Source: Welwitschia mirabilis (Eukaryota > Gnetophyta > Gnetopsida > Welwitschiales). From it: a stretch of DNA of 64,000 bases. Position 1 is the first letter of the stretch. Every line of letters starts with the position of its first letter. The stretch is from the NCBI GenBank assembly GCA_051453625.1, contig JBOZIK010000001.1:256564233-256628232 (forward strand). Reading direction: 5' to 3'. Both the position numbers and the translations under genes were made by a program. Under the pieces are notes generated by a model. That model did no database searches, had not been told where the DNA came from, and worked only from the letters and a program-made list of their open reading frames with translations. Below, in pieces: positions 59,442 to 64,000 of the stretch.

Positions 59442-61379
59442 TGTCATGTTTAGATTTTTAAAGGTCCAAAGATTTAGCTAAATTAGTTAAGTAAAAACTA
59501 AATAAAAAATAACCTTATTATTATGGAGTCCATTAAGGTAATTAAATTACTATATTCTTTAATTCTCTTATTATTAAGATGTAACTACTTTTTGAAAATT
59601 TGTTTCCTACGATTATTATTTTAAATGCTTTCTTTTTTGCAACAGTTATAATTAATAATATCATTTTTGTAGTAATTTTTTGATTATTTAATTACAATCT
59701 TTAGTGGTAAAATTAGTGGTTAAATTAATGACTAAATTAGTGATTATATTATTTTCTTTTCTTTTTGTAATTATTGCATTTAAATATCATGATTAGTGTA
59801 TTTTATTATTTTCTTATTTTTGTGCATGTGAAAAGACTTTCATGATGATTATAATTATTGGGATGCATTATGCTATTTTATTTTAATAATTTATTTTAGT
59901 AATGCATGCTAAGTAACAACCATAATTATGATGTTACACTTTATTTTATTTAACATTTATTCATTATAAAAAATATTCCTTATGTGGCTATTGGAATTAC
60001 TTACTAAGTGGCTTATCTCAATTCTATATGATATAATTGCAAGTAGTGGAATGTTGACTATTTATTATTTATTATTATGATGAACTATTAATACATCCAA
60101 TGGCTATAAAAGGTAATGATTAGAGGTTATGAAACCATTATCACCTTTATGATGATGTCTCTTCATACTATGTGTCTCTTCATATCCTTACATCCTTTTA
60201 CTATAAATAGGAATTTCTTTACTTTTTATTTGCATATTTCCTCTATTATTGTATCTTGGTGATTTTAAAACTTCGAGCTTGGAAAGCATTGAAGTCTTAA
60301 AAAGTCTTGAAGTCTTTAAGTTCAGAAGTCTTCATCCAACTTCAGGTAGGGTTCAAAGCTTTATTTATTTCTTGTATGGTCTTTTTTTAATTCTTGAATC
60401 GTGTATGGTCTTAGGATTTTTTTTTTTTCAATTCTTGTATGCTACCAAGGAATTCTTGCATTTTGTGTATGGTTTCATGGATTTTTCTTGCTATCTTATT
60501 TGATTTGTAAGTCTCTTCTTATTCATGTAATTTCTTGACTTTGAATCTAAATTTATGCTTGTAAAAAAAGATGAAATAAAATTGGCTAAGTAACCAAACT
60601 ATATGGATTTAGAAGTTGAGCCACTCCAAGGGCTTCCATTGGTTTTGGAGTGAATTGTTAGAGAAACATGGTAATTGGAGTATTCTTATCACCCTCTAGT
60701 TATGTATGACAGGATGTCTATGTGACTTTATCTGGTTTTATCCCATCTGAAGGATTCTTATTGGTCATAAGAATTAACCTCTAGACAAATAAACATTTTT
60801 GGCATTCTTTTAATAGTGCATTCTTAAATTACTCAAACTTTCATAGTGCATTCTTGCATTACTCTGGCAATGTATTATTGGATTATTTTTTACTACACAA
60901 CTTTGATTATTTTGCAATGCATCTTAGATTATCTTGGTAATGCATCTTGGATTGTTTTGGTATTACATCTTGGATATTCTTGTAATTCTTTACCTTGCAC
61001 GTGGGAACCCTATACCTACCTATTCCTTACCATAGGTTATACTAAAAACCATAAAGGTTATAGTTCTCACACCATACTTGCATGTGTAGCATCCACTGTA
61101 AGTTTATCTGGCATTAAGAACTGTTTATAGATTTATGAGTAATGTACTTATGTGCTTTTTCTTGTAGAAAACTATGAAATTTTAAAGTTGTTTTATCTTC
61201 CTTATTAAAAGTTATTTTGAGAATAATATCTATAATTATGCTTATTAGGCTACAAAAATTAGGATGTTACATTTTAGTATTAGAGCAGTACTTGAAGTTT
61301 TATGTTTTAAAAAAGGTGGATGTTACATTTGGTTTAGAGCAAGTTCAAGTTTTTAGCTGTAGAAAATTTGAATGTTACA
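59442..61379 (+). repeat. 3' LTR of the large-LTR element
   Basis: 1938 bp, complete and without gaps, TG...CA. It serves as the reference for reading gaps and insertions in the 5' LTR. It contains the TATA box at 60202-60210 and an 'aagtctt' rich stretch just after it (60290-60335), also present in the 5' copy. Frames of 84 and 94 codons in it have no protein-like features. Confidence 0.88.
60202..60210 (+). promoter_or_regulatory. TATA box in the 3' LTR
   Basis: Same 'tataaatag' as at 52040-52048 in the partner LTR. Confidence 0.6.
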
Positions 61380-62388
61380 CAATTCCTCTTATTCTTATAG
61401 TAAGCTTTTATGACACTTATTATTCCTACTCCTTCTTATTTGCTTATTCATCCCTTTCCTTATCATATGCTTGTGGGTCACACAAGATAAGCAACATGAA
61501 CCTATGTTATAGGTTCTATTTTTTACCTTAAAATCTTAGGAAAACCTAAAACTTTATGTGAATTTGTATCCCTTTCATCTTGTTGTGACATGTGGCTTAA
61601 TCTTGGCCATTCATTTAAATTCTTATTACCTTTAGTCCACTTTAGCCCACTTATAATTAACTCTTATCCACTTCTAGCAATTTTGGTAAACCTAAGTATT
61701 ACTTTGCTTCACTCAGTCTTTTTCTTTCCACTACTATTTTAGAGTTCTAGTTTCACTCTAGTTGATTTAGCTAAGGATGCATGAATTTACATATTTAATA
61801 CTCTAAATCTGTAGTGAATAAAATGATGAATTTTTTTACTTTCTCTTACTCTTGTAAATTTTGCACTTAGTATTAAAGCTTTGGATACTTTCCATTAGAG
61901 GTTCTTAATCACTCTTGAGTTTCTTTAAACTTATTGTATTCTATAGCACTTGCTTGGACTCTTAGAACTTCCAAGGCCATCTTCTTGAATTTCTTAAGAA
62001 TTCTTTGGATCTATGGAATCAAAACTTTAAGTATTTTTCATTCTTAAAAGATTTTCTTAAAAAAAATTTCCTTTCAAAAAATCTTAAAACTTTAAAAATT
62101 ATTTTTTGTATTGTAGTTTTGTGATGCATTGACCTGTATTGAATGACTCCTTTTCCTTAATGTATGCTATTCTCCATCATCGCCAATTACTATTAATCCT
62201 ACAGCTTCACCATTAGGTGGTTTGTTCAAGTTTTATTCAAGTGAACTCCAATTTTAAAATCTTTAAATGATCTATATGTAATTAGCAAAGAAATCATTTA
62301 CATACTCAGCATTATAGGGAATTATCAATGGGAACTTGGTTGGTCCCTCACATTGTAGGCCATTACCACAGGCACTGATGATACATTG
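61380..62388. other. Spacer between two LTR elements
   Basis: About 1 kb of AT-rich sequence. I see no gene, RNA or repeat signal. Confidence 0.4.
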
Positions 62389-62753
62389 TGTTGCGATTCC
62401 ATTATAGTAGCTTTATGTAATATCTATCTCTTAAAGAAATGTTTATCTTTAATATTATGTCTATAATGTATTCTTTCTTATAACGTCCATCTTTTAGGTA
62501 TCCTTACTATAATGACTATCTTTATTGTAATGTATTATAAGGAATTGTGTCTTATAAATATGTGCTCATGTACTATTTAAAAAAAATAAATAAAGAATTG
62601 GATTCTTGTAAATGGATGCTAATCATTCTCAAAGTGATTAATAAAGGATAATCATCCTTAAAGTGATTAATGGAGGACTGACCCCCTGGAAGCGATTGCT
62701 CTACTATTAATTTTTATGTTTTATTTTACATTATTACAATGGGGTTTGTAACA
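62389..62753 (+). repeat. 5' LTR, gag-only element
   Basis: 365 bp. It begins 'tgttgcgattcc', paired with 'tgttatgatttc' at 63870, and the next 130 bases align (for example 'ttttaggtatcc'). It ends 'gtaaca' before the primer site. TATA-like 'tataaata' lies at 62553-62560. Confidence 0.8.
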
Positions 62754-62771
62754 TTTGGCATCAAATCCATG
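62754..62771 (+). other. Primer binding site, gag-only element
   Basis: 'tttggcatcaaatccatg' corresponds to the initiator-Met primer site TTTGGTATCAGAGCCATG with three transitions. Confidence 0.75.
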
Positions 62772-62799
62772 ATAATGTAAACACAAGCATAAGTAAGGA

Positions 62800-63700
62800 T
62801 GAAAAATGAGATGTGGACGTTGAAGGAGATAGTGAAGAGAGAGATCCATGAAACACAAGAAATCATTATCATAAGGTGAAGGAATTGAAAACCCTAATCA
62901 TTAATATGGGTCTCAAATATGTACTATCATTTAATCAATCCTATGCTGGGAAATTTATGAAGCTATGATAGACTTTTATGGTGCAAGAGTATAGAGATTA
63001 TTTTGAATAATTGACCAACAAAACTCTATGATTAATAGAGGAATCCCTTGTGGGTTAATTTGTAAGTGGTCTTAAGGAAGAGTTGAAACATGAAGTTTGC
63101 ATGTTTCAACCAACCAGGATAACTCAAGCAATTAGGTTAGTAAGGCTTAAATAAGAATAATTACTCATTCTTCATAAGAACGGTGAGGTATATCACATCG
63201 TGTGTATCTCTGATGTCTTTAGTAATGATTTAGCATCTATGTTACCATCCATAAAAAATTTGATACTAGATGAGATTAAGGCTTCATAGGATTTCCTTAA
63301 CATAGATACAATTATACTAGCTCTAAGAGAGTAATGGTGATGACATGGTAGTAATCAAAAATAGTTTGGACTAGTGTGAAATCTCTTTTGAAAGGACAAG
63401 AAAAAATAAGAAACCAACAATATAAACAAATGGATTTTTAAGTGTAACAATTAAATCCTAAACCTATGGAGGAGTCTAAAACATTCTTGTCAATAATATT
63501 TGAGTATACAACTGTATAGTAGAAATTAAATTGAAAACAATGATATAAGTGAAAGCCTCCTCAGCGAATCTCTAGAGAACATCAGAAAGACCATGCAGTT
63601 TAAGGCAAATGATGGAGAACACTCGAACAATGGCTAAAGTAGAATCTCTATGTGAGTGATAAAGAACATTATAGTGATGAATGTATTCTCTAATGAAAGA
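62800..63700 (+). pseudogene. Ty3/gypsy-like gag remnant
   Basis: At about 62983-63150 the sequence reads EYRDYFE.LTNKT, then EESLVG.FVSGLKEELKHEV, then FQPTRITQAIRLVRLK, matching the plant chromovirus-type capsid block (usual FxxLSNRV...FxxGLxxxIRxxV...P.xLxxA..LAR). Near 63645-63685 a DKEHYSDEC stretch may be a decayed zinc knuckle. The product would be the capsid protein that packages element RNA. Internal stops make it non-functional. Confidence 0.7.
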
Positions 63701-63825
63701 TTTAATCCTTGCCTTCAAATATTCTTTGATTTATGTAATAAGGAAGTAGATGACATGAAGCTTATAATATGGTTTGGAATTGGAGGCACATGAGAATAAC
63801 TTTACAAGATCAAAGAAAAGTCTCT

Positions 63826-63869
63826 AGAATTCAACCTTGAGGACAAGGTTATTTCAAAGTGGGATGAAA
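63826..63869 (+). other. Polypurine region and pol C-terminal remnant
   Basis: Residues FNLEDKVISKWDE followed by the LTR match the last residues of many plant gypsy polyproteins (LEDKxxFxxGG), whose coding sequence overlaps the polypurine tract ('aaagtgggatgaa' here). So the 3' end of a complete pol is kept although its body is gone. Confidence 0.6.
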
Positions 63870-64000
63870 TGTTATGATTTCACTGTAGTAGCTTGTTGTA
63901 ATATTTATCTTTTAAAGAAACATCTATCTTTATTTCAATGTTTGTAATGTCTTCATTATTATAGCATTAATTTTTTAGGTATCCCTATAATTATTATAGC
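63870..64000 (+). repeat. 3' LTR, gag-only element (partial)
   Basis: First 131 bases of the LTR, matching 62389 onward; the remainder lies beyond the window. Confidence 0.78.

Larger units (their letters stand above)
51046..61379 (+). mobile_element. LTR retrotransposon with large LTRs, lineage unresolved
   Basis: Paired LTRs at 51046-53863 and 59442-61379, an initiator-Met primer site after the first, a polypurine tract before the second, and a near target duplication (taatt before, caatt after). The 5.6-kb interior (53881-59430, with a 526-base N gap) shows no recognisable gag or pol domain, so it is either very decayed or a non-autonomous element. The polypurine form (aggtggaggaa|TGTCAT) resembles gypsy elements, but this is weak evidence. 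Confidence 0.8.
62389..64000 (+). mobile_element. Short-LTR, gag-only Ty3/gypsy-like element, cut by window end
   Basis: 5' LTR 62389-62753, primer site 62754-62771, a gag remnant, then only about 0.7 kb before a polypurine region and a 3' LTR starting at 63870. No protease, RT, RNase H or integrase fits in between, so it is a non-autonomous derivative (the TR-GAG class known in plants) or a deletion product. Confidence 0.75.

Noticed and set aside
60249-61531. Three plus-strand frames of 84-104 codons (60249-60503, 60846-61130 and 61217-61531)
   Set aside because: They lie within or across the end of the 3' LTR, are Leu/Phe/Tyr-rich by base composition, and are not kept in the 5' LTR.

Overview
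The window looks like intergenic DNA from a large-genome seed plant. It is very AT-rich and made mostly of nested, heavily mutated LTR retrotransposons of plant lineages (Sirevirus-like Ty1/copia, Athila-like Ty3/gypsy), with plant-type tRNA-derived SINEs. The depth of decay would suit a gymnosperm or another slowly purging plant genome, but that is inference. I saw no rRNA, intact tRNA, CRISPR array, bacterial operon or intact transposon polyprotein. Eight runs of N interrupt the assembly.

Layout. 1-510: a short unrecognised reading frame, then nothing. 512-5845: a tandemly duplicated 2.6-2.7 kb composite unit, each copy joining a decayed copia reverse transcriptase/RNase H to the first half of an Athila-type LTR. 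About 5190-26630: an Athila-like element (5' LTR, primer site, gag, protease, RT, RNase H, integrase, 3' LTR), split inside gag by a complete minus-strand Sirevirus-like copia element at 8122-18597. The inner element has paired LTRs, primer site, polypurine tract and a perfect 5-bp target duplication, ATCAA. 26631-29400: unassigned. 29400-32830: 5' half of another minus-strand copia element. 32830-37740: a second Athila-like copy with a truncated LTR and a roughly 0.8 kb deletion of the RT core. 38097-39400: possible solo LTR.

39850-41560 is the only stretch resembling ordinary low-copy gene DNA. A four-exon minus-strand model (40258-41333) keeps frame across three plausible introns and encodes about 130 residues of unknown family. 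It is followed by tRNA-like SINE heads (41560-41820), a copia LTR end with primer site (43736/43737) and an unrecognised, decayed coding region on the minus strand (44400-46971) with a partial paralogue at 50660-51040.

51046-61379 is an LTR element with large LTRs (1.9 kb in the 3' copy) whose 5' LTR carries a 255-bp SINE. That SINE has a 9-bp target duplication, and the 3' LTR preserves the empty site. 62389 to the window end is a short-LTR element that appears to have kept gag but lost pol.

The story is therefore layered transposition, deletion and duplication rather than a cooperating gene set. Paralogous copies inside the window supply the pre-insertion states that support the main insertion calls. 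No previously undescribed functional system is evident; the least explained sequences are the four-exon gene model and the minus-strand coding remnant at 44.4-47.0 kb. Positions of decayed elements are approximate unless an LTR end or target duplication fixes them.
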